A DNA stretch of 64,000 nucleotides. It comes from JAMQPK01 sp963782595 (GTDB lineage Bacteria; Acidobacteriota; Vicinamibacteria; Vicinamibacterales; JAMQPK01). Each line of letters begins with the position of its first letter. Position 1 is the stretch's first letter. Location of the stretch: NCBI GenBank assembly GCA_963782595.1, contig CAWAKJ010000003.1, positions 496,001 to 560,000 on the forward strand, in the 5' to 3' direction. Positions 8,884-17,063 of this stretch are shown one piece after another. Below the pieces are notes generated by a model. That model saw nothing but the letters and a program-made list of their open reading frames with translations, made no database searches and was not told where the DNA came from. The position numbers and the translations under genes are program-made.

Positions 8884-9030
8884 AACGTCTCCTTGGTAGT
8901 GTGCGGTTCGAAGCACGGTACGCCCCCCATTGGCGCCTGTCAAAGGTTTAGCAGCGAGCCGTGCAGGTTTTCCGACGAGAACGGGGTAAAAGCGGGATAA
9001 GTCGGGCTGAAAGCGGCGTCGCTGAATGGG
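8884..9030. other. short intergenic region
   Basis: This 147-bp gap holds the 5' untranslated region of the receptor gene, including its AAGGAG site, and the region upstream of the next minus-strand stop. I see no gene and no clear promoter. Confidence 0.4.
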
Positions 9031-10215
9031 TCAGCGCGCGCGACGTTGTTTCGCCTCGCGAAACGAACTCCCGGTCTCCGTGACGGCTCCGCTCGCCACG
9101 CCGACCAGCGAATCGTTCGGATAGAAGTGGTCGACGTTTTCGGCAGTAATGATCTGATGGCGTGTGAACACGGCCGGGGGCACGGCTTTTTTCGAGAGAA
9201 TGTCGAGCGCGAGCCGGACCAGCCCCGACCCGTATCGCTCGGGAAAGTACGCGACCGACGCGACGAGCGGCGTCCGCCCCGATCGCAGCTCCTGCCTCGC
9301 GTCGGGCTCGGCGTTCTGGCCGACGACCGCGCACGTCGCGTCGCGTCCGGTCTCCTGAAACGCACGAACCGCACCAAGCGCGCTGGGATCGTTGGCCGCG
9401 CCGACCAGCACATGCCGCGCCTTCGACATGCGGATGTAGCGCCGCACTTTTTCGAACGAGGCCTTGAACTGCCCGTCGCCGTCGAGCGAGATCACCCGCA
9501 CGGCATCTCCAAGATGGAGCGTTTCCTTGAGACCCGCGACGATCCCTTTGCTGCGCGCGCCGACGAGCGCTCCCGCGCGCGCGAGCTCCAGGACGAGCAC
9601 CTCATCGACCTGACCGTTCCAGCACGCGTGCGCGTACTGGCCCAGATAGCGGCCGCCGAGCAGGCCGGCCTGGTAATTGTTGGCGCCAAAGTAAGTGGCG
9701 CCCGGATGGGGAATGTCGATCGCAATCAGCGGAATCCCGGCCTCGAGATACTTCGATGCGATGGCAGGCGCGACGGCTTCGTCGGTCTGAAATTCGATGA
9801 CGAGATCAACCTGCTCCTTGATCAGGTGCTGCGCGTTCCGTATCGCCACTTTCGGCAGATACCGGTTGTCGACGACAATCAGCTCGAGGCGCTCGCGTTC
9901 GGCGGCCCGCAGCAGGCTCGCGTGCACCTCCCGCGGGAACGAGCTGTCCTGACCCTGTGATGCGTACCCGATGCGAAATCGCTTGCGGGGTCGAATCACC
10001 GCCATCAGCCGGTAATGCCGCTCGTCGATCTTTTCGACCAACCCGCAGTGATGGAGCGTATGTAGCAGTCGGAAACACATGACTTTGCCGAATCCGGTCC
10101 GCTCGACCACGTCTCGCAGTCGCAGAAGTTCTCCGGGCGACTGGAACGCCTGCAGAATCGTTGCGGCGTGCATCAGCGATTTAACGAGGTAGCGATCGAG
10201 CCCTCTGTCGGCCAT
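9031..10215 (-). CDS. transcriptional regulator: IclR-type HTH fused to a periplasmic-binding-protein domain
   Basis: A 394-residue protein. Residues about 12-70 form a winged helix of IclR type (LQAFQSPGELLRLRDVVERT, then CFRLLHTLHHCGLVEK). From about residue 80 onward it is a sugar-binding-protein-like (Peripla_BP_4/LacI C-terminal) domain: ELIVVDNRYLPKVAIRNAQH, VDLVIEFQTDE, GIPLIAIDIPHPGATYFGAN, HVLVGAANDPSALGAVRAF. No signal peptide is present, so it should act in the cytoplasm as a ligand-responsive DNA-binding protein rather than a transporter component. The ligand is probably a sugar or related small molecule. The start at 10215 gives the HTH at the N-terminus; the open frame upstream is antisense to the next gene. 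It is divergent from the DUF3500 gene and may control it. Confidence 0.8.
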   Translation of the reverse strand: MADRGLDRYLVKSLMHAATILQAFQSPGELLRLRDVVERTGFGKVMCFRLLHTLHHCGLVEKIDERHYRLMAVIRPRKRFRIGYASQGQDSSFPREVHASLLRAAERERLELIVVDNRYLPKVAIRNAQHLIKEQVDLVIEFQTDEAVAPAIASKYLEAGIPLIAIDIPHPGATYFGANNYQAGLLGGRYLGQYAHACWNGQVDEVLVLELARAGALVGARSKGIVAGLKETLHLGDAVRVISLDGDGQFKASFEKVRRYIRMSKARHVLVGAANDPSALGAVRAFQETGRDATCAVVGQNAEPDARQELRSGRTPLVASVAYFPERYGSGLVRLALDILSKKAVPPAVFTRHQIITAENVDHFYPNDSLVGVASGAVTETGSSFREAKQRRAR

Positions 10216-10275
10216 TAGCGCCTTTGGCGAGGAGGATATAGCATAGGCGCCACCGCATACTACGAGGAGTTGGCC

Positions 10276-11337
10276 ATGCAACGTCCATCGAGAGTCCTGC
10301 TCGCGATTCTGTTCGCCTTTGGCGCAATCGGGGTGTCGGCGGCGCTGCAGCGCACGGCGCCTTCGCCGGGCACCGCAACGCGCGCCGTTGCGGCGGCCGA
10401 GGCCTTTCTGGCCACCCTCGACGAGGGTCAGAAGCGCAAAGCTCAACTCGACTTGAACGAAAAGACGCGCACCGTCTGGTCGAACCTGCCTTCGGGCATC
10501 GCGATGCAGGTCGGCGCGACAGAGCGGAACGGCTTGAAGCTCGGCGCCATGACGCCAGTGCAGGAGAAGGCTGCCCTTGCGCTCGTGGCCGCGACGTTGA
10601 GCGCCGACGGGTACAGGAAGGCCATGGCCATCGTCGACGCCGATCAGGATCTCGAGATTCGCAGCGCGCCGACCCGAAAGCCGGGGGCGCCAATCCGGTT
10701 CGGCCGCGCCGAATACTACGTCGGTATTCTGGGTCAGCCCTCGACCACACAGCCGTGGATGATGCAGTTCGGGGGGCATCACCTCGCCATCAACGTCACG
10801 CTGGCCGGGCGCGAGAATGTGCTCGCACCTACTCACACCGGCGCGCAGCCGGCGAGCTTTACGGTGGGGGGAAAGTTGATTCGGCCGCTCGGCGCCGAGA
10901 ACGACCGCGCGTTCGAGCTCATCAACGCACTCAATGAGGATCAGAAGAAACAGGCGATTCTCGGGTATGAGGTTCGCAACCTGGTTCTCGGTCCAGGCAC
11001 CGACGGCAAGACGATCGCGCCGGAAGGCGTCAGGGCCTCGACCTTCACACCGGCCCAGCGCGCGATGCTGATGGGTCTTGTCCGCGAGTGGGTCGGCATT
11101 CTCGATGATCAGGCGGCCGCGGCAAAAATGAAGGAAATCGAAGCGGGTCTTACCGAGACCTATTTCGCATGGGCCGGCCCTACGACGAACGGTAAGGGCG
11201 CCTATTTTCGGGTGCAGGGACCGGCCGTCGTCATCGAGTACGCGCCGCAAGGGGCGACAGACAACAACATCGACCACATTCACACCATTTATCGCGAGCC
11301 CGCGAACGATTACGCGGCGAGGGCGGCACGACGGTGA
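10276..11337 (+). CDS. DUF3500 family exported protein
   Basis: A 353-residue protein with a signal peptide (MQRPSRVLLAILFAFGAIGV, ending VSA). The body matches DUF3500: FLATLDEGQKRKAQLDLNEK and RTVWSNLPSG near the N-terminus, GHHLAINVTLAG in the middle, and a His-containing end (NNIDHIHTIYREPANDYA). The function of DUF3500 is unknown; conserved histidines and acidic residues suggest metal binding. The ATG at 10276 follows GAGGAG by six bases. The next gene starts with GTG overlapping this stop (GTGA), so the two are translationally coupled. It is divergent from the IclR/periplasmic-binding regulator, a likely controller. Confidence 0.85.
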   Translation: MQRPSRVLLAILFAFGAIGVSAALQRTAPSPGTATRAVAAAEAFLATLDEGQKRKAQLDLNEKTRTVWSNLPSGIAMQVGATERNGLKLGAMTPVQEKAALALVAATLSADGYRKAMAIVDADQDLEIRSAPTRKPGAPIRFGRAEYYVGILGQPSTTQPWMMQFGGHHLAINVTLAGRENVLAPTHTGAQPASFTVGGKLIRPLGAENDRAFELINALNEDQKKQAILGYEVRNLVLGPGTDGKTIAPEGVRASTFTPAQRAMLMGLVREWVGILDDQAAAAKMKEIEAGLTETYFAWAGPTTNGKGAYFRVQGPAVVIEYAPQGATDNNIDHIHTIYREPANDYAARAARR

Positions 11338-11963
11338 AATGGCCGGCGGCCGCGGTCGTCGTTCTGCTGGCAGCGAGTGGGGAAGTGTCCGCACATGTCC
11401 TCGATGAATATCTGCAGGCCACGCGCGTGTCGATGGCGCGCGATCGGCTCACCCTCGACATGGACCTGACGTCCGGAGTCAGCATCGCGCCGGGAATCGT
11501 CGAGACTCTCGACTTGGACGCCGACCATGCGATCGCGTCGAGCGAGGCGGAAGCCTACGGCCGGAGCGTGCTCTCGGATTTGCACGTCACGCTCGACGGC
11601 TCTCCGGTCGGCATGACGCTGATACGCATCGAGATTCCCGCGATCGATGAGATACGCAACGGGTTGGGCACGATTCGACTGCGTGCGGAGGGCCGTATCG
11701 AGGTCGGCGCTGGCCGGCACCGCGTGTCCATCTTCAACAATCACCGGCCCGATGCAAGCGTCTATATGGTGAACGCGTTGGTGCCTGACGATCCTGGCGT
11801 CCACATCGTCTCCCAGACGCGCGATCGCCGGCAGCAGGCATTCCATCTGGAAACGGCCGTCAGCCCGCAATGGCCGGTCGGGTTGCTCTGGGCAGGGATG
11901 TGCGGAGCAGGCCTGATCGCGCTGGCCGTAAAAAGTCGCAAGTCGCAAGTCGAAAGTCGCTAG
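11334..11963 (+). CDS. HupE-like exported domain protein with EF-hand-like loop and C-terminal membrane anchor
   Basis: A 209-residue protein starting at a GTG that overlaps the preceding stop by four bases. It has a signal peptide (1-20) and then HVLDEYLQATRVSMARDRLTL, the beginning typical of the extracytoplasmic domain of HupE/UreJ-2 proteins. It lacks their multi-span membrane half; one hydrophobic segment at about 180-199 (WPVGLLWAGMCGAGLIALAV) anchors it. Residues 60-71 (DLDADHAIASSE) match the 12-residue EF-hand loop D-x-D-x-D...E, suggesting Ca2+ binding. The last residues (KSRKSQVESR) and stop are encoded by an AAGTCGC heptad array. Function is unknown; coupling suggests it works with the DUF3500 protein. 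Confidence 0.75.
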   Translation: MKWPAAAVVVLLAASGEVSAHVLDEYLQATRVSMARDRLTLDMDLTSGVSIAPGIVETLDLDADHAIASSEAEAYGRSVLSDLHVTLDGSPVGMTLIRIEIPAIDEIRNGLGTIRLRAEGRIEVGAGRHRVSIFNNHRPDASVYMVNALVPDDPGVHIVSQTRDRRQQAFHLETAVSPQWPVGLLWAGMCGAGLIALAVKSRKSQVESR

Positions 11964-11974
11964 TCGGAAGTCGG
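11933..11974. repeat. heptad tandem array (AAGTCGC type)
   Basis: Six consecutive 7-nt units: AAGTCGC, AAGTCGC, AAGTCGA, AAGTCGC, TAGTCGG, AAGTCGG. The TAG in the fifth unit is the stop codon of the HupE-like gene. The same unit recurs at 24537-24585 and, inverted, at 24690-24731. Confidence 0.9.
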
Positions 11975-11991
11975 GAACACGCAGCTCAGAG

Positions 11992-12036
11992 AAAAAAAGG
12001 GCGGGTCTATGGAACAAGACCCGCCCTACTTTTTAC
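11992..12036. terminator. bidirectional terminator / REP-like hairpin
   Basis: A 10-bp perfect stem GGGCGGGTCT (11999-12008) / AGACCCGCCC (12017-12026) is flanked by an A-run on the left and CTACTTTTTAC on the right. It can therefore act as a rho-independent terminator for both convergent genes. Read on the minus strand it begins GTAG immediately before the palindrome, like the hairpin at 30724-30765. Confidence 0.75.
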
Positions 12037-12060
12037 TTTTTACTTCTTACTTTCCACTTA
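12028..12060. repeat. heptad tandem array (ACTTTTT type)
   Basis: Units ACTTTTT, ACTTTTT, ACTTCTT, ACTTTCC and a partial ACTTA follow the hairpin directly. The stop codon of the radical SAM gene (12058-12060) lies in the last partial unit. Confidence 0.85.
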
Positions 12061-14154
12061 CACCAGGGTCTTTTCCTGCGAAGCTTTCTTCAGACCCTGG
12101 ATTTGAATCACCGGCGCCTTCGGCGCCTCTTTCAGCACGTGCTGCCGATAGAGCTCGGCCATCTGGCGATGCTTCGCGTCTTCCTTCAGCTTGTCTTCGA
12201 TCGACTTCTCGTTCGCCGCGGCGCGCGCGGCGATCTTCTCTTCGCGCGCGTTGCGGGCGACGCCCGCGAGCACCAGGTCCTGCTGCTCGCCCGCGGCCAC
12301 CGCTTCGGCGTTCAGCTTCAGCGCGTGCTGCGTGGTCGGCAGCGGCACCGCCTTGTTGCCGGCGAAGATTTCGTGACGGCCGTGCTCTTCGTACCACTTG
12401 GTGAGCGTGGCCGTCATGTGCATCTTCTCGATGATGTTGCGCCAGCCGATGCCGGTGTTGTAGGCGCAGAAGGAAATTTCGCCCTGCTGCGTGGCATACG
12501 GGATGATGCACATCTCGGTGCGGCGGAAGTCGTAGTTGAACAGATCCTGGAACCACATGCCCGCGATGAACAGGAAGTTCCACCGATCCTGCCGCCGCAT
12601 GTCGATATCCTGCGACGTGCGATCCTTGCCGACCTTGCCGTAGTTCTTGCCCGTCGCCCCGAAGGTCTTGTCGAACTTCTTCATCAGGTCGAGGAGCTTG
12701 AAGTGCGTCGGCGCCATGAACGGGTTGTAGTTCCGCATCAGCGCCAGCGCCATGCCGACGACCGAGAGGAACTTGCCGCGGCCGGCGTCGTTGACCTGCG
12801 CGAGGTCCTTGGCGAGCTGTTCCGCGTTGAGGAACGCCGTCACCGGCACGGCTTCCTTGGTCTGTTTGTCGATCATCACCGCCATGCCGACGCCGCAGTT
12901 CGGGTGGCAGCCGCAGGTGAGGTTGCCCCACTGCGCATCCGGTCCATGAACCGTATCGGCCCAGTCGGTGAAGGTGCCCATGAACGAGATCGGGAACCAG
13001 TCGCGCACCGGCTCGCCGAGACCCGTCTGGTTCTTCACGTCGTGCGCCAGGTGCGACAGCGTATAGCGCTGTGCTGCGCGGCGCTCCGGCGTCACTTCCT
13101 CGTCGCGGCCGGTGAACGACACGGGCTGGAACGAGAGGAAGTTGATCTTGCGCGGGTTGTCGAGCGCGAACTCGATGATGCGTCCGACCTGCTCGTTGTT
13201 CACGCCGTTGACGATGGTCACGACCGGAACGATGTCGACGCCGTTGTTCCACAGGTTCTCAATCGCCTGCAGCTTGACGTCGAAGAGGTTGCCGACGCGC
13301 CGATGCGAGTTCGCGGCGTTGCCGATGCCGTCAAACTGCAGATACGCGTACCGCAGACCGGCTTCGGCAGCCGCCTTTGCGAACTCCGGGCTCTTGGCGA
13401 ACTCGATGCCGTTGGTCGCCGCCTGCACCGAGTTGTAGCCGACCTCGCGCGCGTAGCGCACGGCGTCGAGGAAGTAGGGCGACATCGTCGGCTCGCCGCC
13501 CGAGAACTGCACCGACATCTGCCGGCGCGGCTTGATGGTGATGGCGTTGTCGAGCACCTGCTTGATGTCTTCCCAGCTCAACTCGTGGACGAAGCCCACC
13601 TGGTTGGCGTCCATGAAGCAGGGGTCGCACATCATGTTGCAGCGATTGGTCAGATCGACGGTCAGCACCGACCCGCGGCCGTGCTTGATCGTGCTGCTGC
13701 CGTGGTTGTGCAGCTTCTCGTCGTTGTGCGCGGCGATGTCTCGACCGGGAAACACCTGCTCGAGGTGCTTGAAGAAGTCCGTGTCCATGGCCATGACGTC
13801 TTCGAAGTGCCCGTGTGTCGGGCAGTCCTTGACCATGAGAATCTTGCCGTCGCGCTCGAGAATCGTCGCGGGAATCTCGCCGACCTTCTCGTGCAACAGG
13901 ATGGAGACGTCCTGCTTGCCGTCGAGAATCGCCTGGCGTGCCTCGCGCACGCAGACCGGGCAGAGCGAATCGGTCTTGCGGGGCCAGCCCAGGGGCGGCT
14001 TGGTTTTCTGCCACGACTTCAGCAGCGGTTTTTCGGACCACTTCGGAATGAAAGATGGGCCAGGATTGATGCGATTGACGGTGTTGAACACCGACCACGC
14101 GCCGTTTGCCGCAACGGCCAGCCCTTTCTCCAAGTACTTGATTGGCGAATGCAT
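12058..14154 (-). CDS. radical SAM enzyme of the Tes / membrane-spanning-lipid synthase-like family
   Basis: A 698-residue protein with the canonical radical SAM motif C172-x3-C176-x2-C179 (CNMMCDPC). This is followed by QFSGGEPTMSPYF (the GGEP SAM-binding motif) and AATNGIEFA. N-terminal to it is a probable rubredoxin-like metal site: C65PVC68 and C111PTHG. Further Cys clusters sit C-terminally (C414GCHPNC420, C549, C563), suggesting auxiliary Fe-S centres. The arrangement LCPVC...ERDGKILMVKDCPTHG...radical SAM is that of archaeal tetraether synthase (Tes), MJ0619-like methylases and the proposed bacterial membrane-spanning-lipid synthases. The last 80 residues are helical and charged. AAAGGAG precedes the ATG at 14154. 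The exact reaction is not settled; coupling of fatty-acid tails into iso-diabolic acid is an attractive candidate in an acidobacterium. Confidence 0.75.
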   Translation of the reverse strand: MHSPIKYLEKGLAVAANGAWSVFNTVNRINPGPSFIPKWSEKPLLKSWQKTKPPLGWPRKTDSLCPVCVREARQAILDGKQDVSILLHEKVGEIPATILERDGKILMVKDCPTHGHFEDVMAMDTDFFKHLEQVFPGRDIAAHNDEKLHNHGSSTIKHGRGSVLTVDLTNRCNMMCDPCFMDANQVGFVHELSWEDIKQVLDNAITIKPRRQMSVQFSGGEPTMSPYFLDAVRYAREVGYNSVQAATNGIEFAKSPEFAKAAAEAGLRYAYLQFDGIGNAANSHRRVGNLFDVKLQAIENLWNNGVDIVPVVTIVNGVNNEQVGRIIEFALDNPRKINFLSFQPVSFTGRDEEVTPERRAAQRYTLSHLAHDVKNQTGLGEPVRDWFPISFMGTFTDWADTVHGPDAQWGNLTCGCHPNCGVGMAVMIDKQTKEAVPVTAFLNAEQLAKDLAQVNDAGRGKFLSVVGMALALMRNYNPFMAPTHFKLLDLMKKFDKTFGATGKNYGKVGKDRTSQDIDMRRQDRWNFLFIAGMWFQDLFNYDFRRTEMCIIPYATQQGEISFCAYNTGIGWRNIIEKMHMTATLTKWYEEHGRHEIFAGNKAVPLPTTQHALKLNAEAVAAGEQQDLVLAGVARNAREEKIAARAAANEKSIEDKLKEDAKHRQMAELYRQHVLKEAPKAPVIQIQGLKKASQEKTLV

Positions 14155-14179
14155 TCAGTAAACTCCTTTGGATCAAACA

Positions 14180-14202
14180 GCTCGACTGCAGTCGAGCCCT
14201 AC
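14180..14202 (-). repeat. GTAG-type REP-like palindrome
   Basis: GCTCGACTGCAGTCGAGC (14180-14197) is a perfect 18-bp palindrome. On the minus strand GTAG lies directly before it. It lies immediately upstream of the radical SAM start region. Confidence 0.7.
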
Positions 14203-14336
14203 CGACCGCTGGGGGACGAATCGGGGACCCAAGATCAGCCAATAGTATCGACAGTTCAGTAACTTACGGGCGTTTTTGGCCTGTACGGGCGCTGGGGGGC
14301 CTGAGTTGGCAAACTGGCTACCCGAAAGGCCAACGC

Positions 14337-14384
14337 CGCCCTTCGACAAAGCTCAGGGCGCCCCGAGCGGGAGTCGAGGGGCGA
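14337..14384. repeat. dispersed repeat, intergenic copy
   Basis: CGCCCTTCGACAAAGCTCAG begins a 47-bp element also found, translated, inside the DUF1592 gene at 1851-1897. The rest of the 14203-14447 gap shows no gene. The YpdA-like gene starts shortly after without a good Shine-Dalgarno. Confidence 0.7.
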
Positions 14385-14447
14385 GGCGCCGAGGGCCTGG
14401 ATCCCGGCGTCCCGGCGTTGATAAACAGTGTGGCAAACTACGCAGAA

Positions 14448-15476
14448 ATGCAGATTCGTGACGTCACCATCGTGGGCGCCGGCCCGGCCGGGCTGGCCGC
14501 CGGCATTGCGGCCAAGCGTGTCGGGCTCGAGCACTCGATTATCGAAAAGGGCGTGCTCGTCAATTCGATCTATCGATTCCCGGTCAACATGGTCTTCTTC
14601 ACGACTCCGGAGCTGCTCGAAATCGGCGGGCTGCCGCTCGTGTCGCCCTTCGAAAAGCCGACACGGCTCGAGGCGCTGCGCTACTACCGGCGAGTCGTCG
14701 ACACCTACGGCCTCCAGATCGAGTTCGGCGAGCAGGTGGTGAACGTCACCCCCGCCTCCGCGCAAGCGCGCTTCGGCGCGGCAAGCGCAGACAATATCTT
14801 CGACATCGAAACGCGCTCCGATAAAGGCGTGCGCCGGATCCGTCAGAGCCGCAACATCATCTTTGCGATCGGCTACTTCGATCACCCGAATTTCATCGGC
14901 GTGCCCGGCGAGCATCTTCCGCACGTGTCGCATTACTACACCGAGGCGCATGGCTTCTACCGGAAGAACGTCCTGATTGTCGGTGGCGGCAACTCGGCGG
15001 CGGAAACCGCGCTGGAGCTGTACCGGTCGGGAGCGCATGTGACGCTGGTGCATCGAGACCCGCAACTGAAAGCGAGCATCAAGTACTGGGTGAAACCGGA
15101 CATCGAAAACCGCATCAAGGAAGGATCGGTGCGCGGGCTGTTCAACACCCACGTCGTGGAAATTCAGCCGACGCAGGTGATTGTCGAGCGCGACGGCTCG
15201 AAGGAAGAGATTCCGGCCGATGCGGTGTTCCTGCTCACCGGGTATCATCCCGACTGCGATCTCTATCGCCGTGCCGGCATCCGGCTGCACCGCGAGACGA
15301 TGGCGCCGGAGTTCAACCCCGAGACGTTCGAGACGAACGTGCCTGGGGTGTTCCTGGCGGGCGGCGCGATTTGCGGCAAGGACACGTCGAACATCTTCAT
15401 CGAGAACGGCCGGTTCCATGGAGAGCGGATCATCAGCCTGATCGCGGAGCGACGCGGGAAGCATGCGCACGCTTGA
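14448..15476 (+). CDS. ypdA: YpdA-like FAD/NAD(P) disulfide reductase (putative bacillithiol disulfide reductase)
   Basis: A 342-residue flavoprotein. The dinucleotide fold starts at the N-terminus (VTIVGAGPAGLAAGIAAKR) and the second is LIVGGGNSAAETALELYRSG. IEKGVLVNSIYRFPVNMVFF and the closing VPGVFLAGGAICGKDTSNIF match the YpdA family. Unlike thioredoxin reductase it has no CxxC pair. YpdA enzymes are assigned to NADPH-dependent reduction of bacillithiol disulfide, a thiol made by Firmicutes, Deinococcus and Acidobacteria. The ATG at 14448 or a GTG at 14430 could be the start; neither has a strong ribosome-binding site. It overlaps the next gene by 14 bp, opening an operon that ends in a zinc-type ABC transporter. 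Confidence 0.82.
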   Translation: MQIRDVTIVGAGPAGLAAGIAAKRVGLEHSIIEKGVLVNSIYRFPVNMVFFTTPELLEIGGLPLVSPFEKPTRLEALRYYRRVVDTYGLQIEFGEQVVNVTPASAQARFGAASADNIFDIETRSDKGVRRIRQSRNIIFAIGYFDHPNFIGVPGEHLPHVSHYYTEAHGFYRKNVLIVGGGNSAAETALELYRSGAHVTLVHRDPQLKASIKYWVKPDIENRIKEGSVRGLFNTHVVEIQPTQVIVERDGSKEEIPADAVFLLTGYHPDCDLYRRAGIRLHRETMAPEFNPETFETNVPGVFLAGGAICGKDTSNIFIENGRFHGERIISLIAERRGKHAHA

Positions 15477-16089
15477 GATCCATCCGCCCTCGCTCCGTGC
15501 CGAGACGCTGAACGTTCTCAAAGCCGCGGTCGCCATCGTGCTGATTGTGGCCGCGTACATCTTTCGACCGTCGTTCGGCACACCATCGACCATTGCCAAT
15601 CGCGAATTGCAGATCGGCTTACTGCCGTATCAGAGGCTTATTCGCGACGCGCCGCCTGCCGACCAGCGCGTGTTTCGCGAGCTGCAGGAGGGCCTGCTGG
15701 AGGCCGAACGTATCCGCGCGCAAACCGGCCGCTGGCCCGATGTGGCGACCCTGGAGGCCGAAGGCATTCCTCCCTTTGCGGCCGATCCGACGCAGAAAAT
15801 CGAGTACAAGTGGACATCCGTTCGGCAGGACTGGGTGACCAACTATCTCGGTGTACCGTCAGATCCATCCCGGCCGGCGTGGGTACTCGTCATCCTCGAA
15901 CCGGAGCCCGGGGCGCCACCCGATCCGGCGCCTAACGACGAGACGCACCACCGCCTGATCGACGGCACGACGCTGCATGTCTCGATTTGGAATATGCCGG
16001 AAGAGAAGCGCCGCAGCGGCTTCGCCGCGCTCCGCTTGCCGCAGAATGAAGGATGGACGAACTGGTTGGTGGGGTCCAATGCACAATAG
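15463..16089 (+). CDS. single-pass membrane protein of the zinc transporter operon (DUF6162-like?)
   Basis: A 208-residue protein with one membrane segment near the N-terminus (VLKAAVAIVLIVAAYIF, about 18-34); the rest is predicted periplasmic. The soluble part has LLPYQRLIRDAPPADQRVF and a helical middle. It is translationally coupled on both sides: 14 bp overlap with the YpdA-like gene and an 11-bp overlap with the substrate-binding protein. Small one-span proteins, including DUF6162, accompany some bacterial zinc/manganese ABC operons, so an accessory role in metal uptake is likely. I cannot confirm family membership from sequence alone. Confidence 0.65.
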   Translation: MRTLEIHPPSLRAETLNVLKAAVAIVLIVAAYIFRPSFGTPSTIANRELQIGLLPYQRLIRDAPPADQRVFRELQEGLLEAERIRAQTGRWPDVATLEAEGIPPFAADPTQKIEYKWTSVRQDWVTNYLGVPSDPSRPAWVLVILEPEPGAPPDPAPNDETHHRLIDGTTLHVSIWNMPEEKRRSGFAALRLPQNEGWTNWLVGSNAQ

Positions 16090-17056
16090 AAATTCCTGTT
16101 TCGACGCAGAGGCGCAAAGAACCCTTTCTCGCGAGACGCCTTCGGCGCGAACTCGATGCGTCCTCCGCGTCTCTGCGTTGAGACCCGCGCTTGTTCTTTT
16201 GCTCTTACTGGTGTCAGCCTTTGCCCATGCTCAAACGGTAAAACCCGCCACACCTCTACGAATTGGCGTCACGCTGCATCCCTACTACTCGTGGACCGCG
16301 AACGTCGTCGGCAATCTGCCGGGCTACGAGGTCCGCGCGTTGCTGCCGGGCGACATCGATGCGGGCGACTATCAGCCTCGCCCGCAGGACATCAAGCGGC
16401 TCGCTGACCTCGATGTGGTTATCGTCAACGGCATCGGTCACGACGACTTCATCTTTCCGATGTTGAAATCGTCTGGAAACACGCGCGCGACGATCGTCAG
16501 GGTCAACGCCGAAACGCCGATGATTCGCGCGAGCGGTGGCACGGGTGTCAATTCGCACACGTTCATCTCGTTCTCGAACGCCATCCAGCAGACCTATGCC
16601 ATCCAGCGGGCGCTGGCACGCCTGCGTCCACAGGACGCGGCGGCGCTTCAGCAGAACGCCTCGGAGTACGCCCGCCGTCTCCGGACCATCAAAGCGAAGG
16701 CGGCGTCGCAGCTCGCCGACGCGAAGATTACGCGTGTCGTCACGGTGCACGACGGGTACGGCTATCTGCTGCAGGAGTTCGGACTCGAAGTCGCCGGCGT
16801 GGTACAGCCGTCGCACGGGCTGACACCGTCGGCCGCCGAGTTGCGCGACATGGTCGCGCTCCTCAAGCGCGAGAAGATCGCCGTCGTCTTCAGCGAGGCG
16901 ACGTTCCCGGAGCCGCTGCTCAAGGTGTTGCGCGACGAATCCGGTGTGAATGTCTTCGTCATCAGCCACATCGCGTCGGGCCCGTTTACCGCCGACAAGT
17001 TCGAGCGCGAAATGCAGGAGAACGCCGCGACGATGATCCGCGCGCTCGCAAAATAA
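16079..17056 (+). CDS. zinc/manganese-type ABC transporter substrate-binding protein (ZnuA-like)
   Basis: A metal-binding periplasmic protein of the A-1/ZnuA fold. The mature part starts at about QTVKPATPLRIGVTLHPYYS. Probable ligands are the His in TLHPYYSW, the His in NSHTFISFSNA, the His in VVTVHDGYGYLL and the Glu in VVFSEATFPEPL. There is no long His-rich loop. Start choice is difficult: the ATG at 16079 overlaps the preceding stop but gives a 30-residue leader before the hydrophobic core. A TTG at 16178 gives a clean signal peptide (RPALVLLLLLVSAFAHAQ). The region between (16100-16184) is a dispersed 9-nt-period repeat, so the leader is repeat-derived. Confidence 0.85.
   Translation: MHNRNSCFDAEAQRTLSRETPSARTRCVLRVSALRPALVLLLLLVSAFAHAQTVKPATPLRIGVTLHPYYSWTANVVGNLPGYEVRALLPGDIDAGDYQPRPQDIKRLADLDVVIVNGIGHDDFIFPMLKSSGNTRATIVRVNAETPMIRASGGTGVNSHTFISFSNAIQQTYAIQRALARLRPQDAAALQQNASEYARRLRTIKAKAASQLADAKITRVVTVHDGYGYLLQEFGLEVAGVVQPSHGLTPSAAELRDMVALLKREKIAVVFSEATFPEPLLKVLRDESGVNVFVISHIASGPFTADKFEREMQENAATMIRALAK
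16100..16184. repeat. inverted 9-nt-type repeat at the 5' end of the ZnuA-like gene
   Basis: Left arm TTCGACGCAGAGGCGCAAAG (from 16100) faces right arm CGCGTCTCTGCGTTGAGAC (to 16184). Similar arms occur at 5221-5294 and a half-copy (GACGCAGAGCCGCAGAG) at about 46263. Repeats of ACGCAAAGGCGC type are known as dispersed elements in several phyla. Here it is read as LRVSALRP just before the signal-peptide core. Confidence 0.7.
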
Positions 17057-17063
17057 ACAGGAG

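Noticed and set aside
10216..11394. Long minus-strand extension of the IclR/periplasmic-binding regulator
   Set aside because: It is exactly antisense to the DUF3500 gene and has Arg/Ala/His-rich text with no domain; the HTH begins at 10215.
12047..13252. A 400-codon minus-strand frame inside the radical SAM gene
   Set aside because: It is a shifted reading of the radical SAM gene with Arg-rich low-complexity text; the real frame has all Cys motifs.
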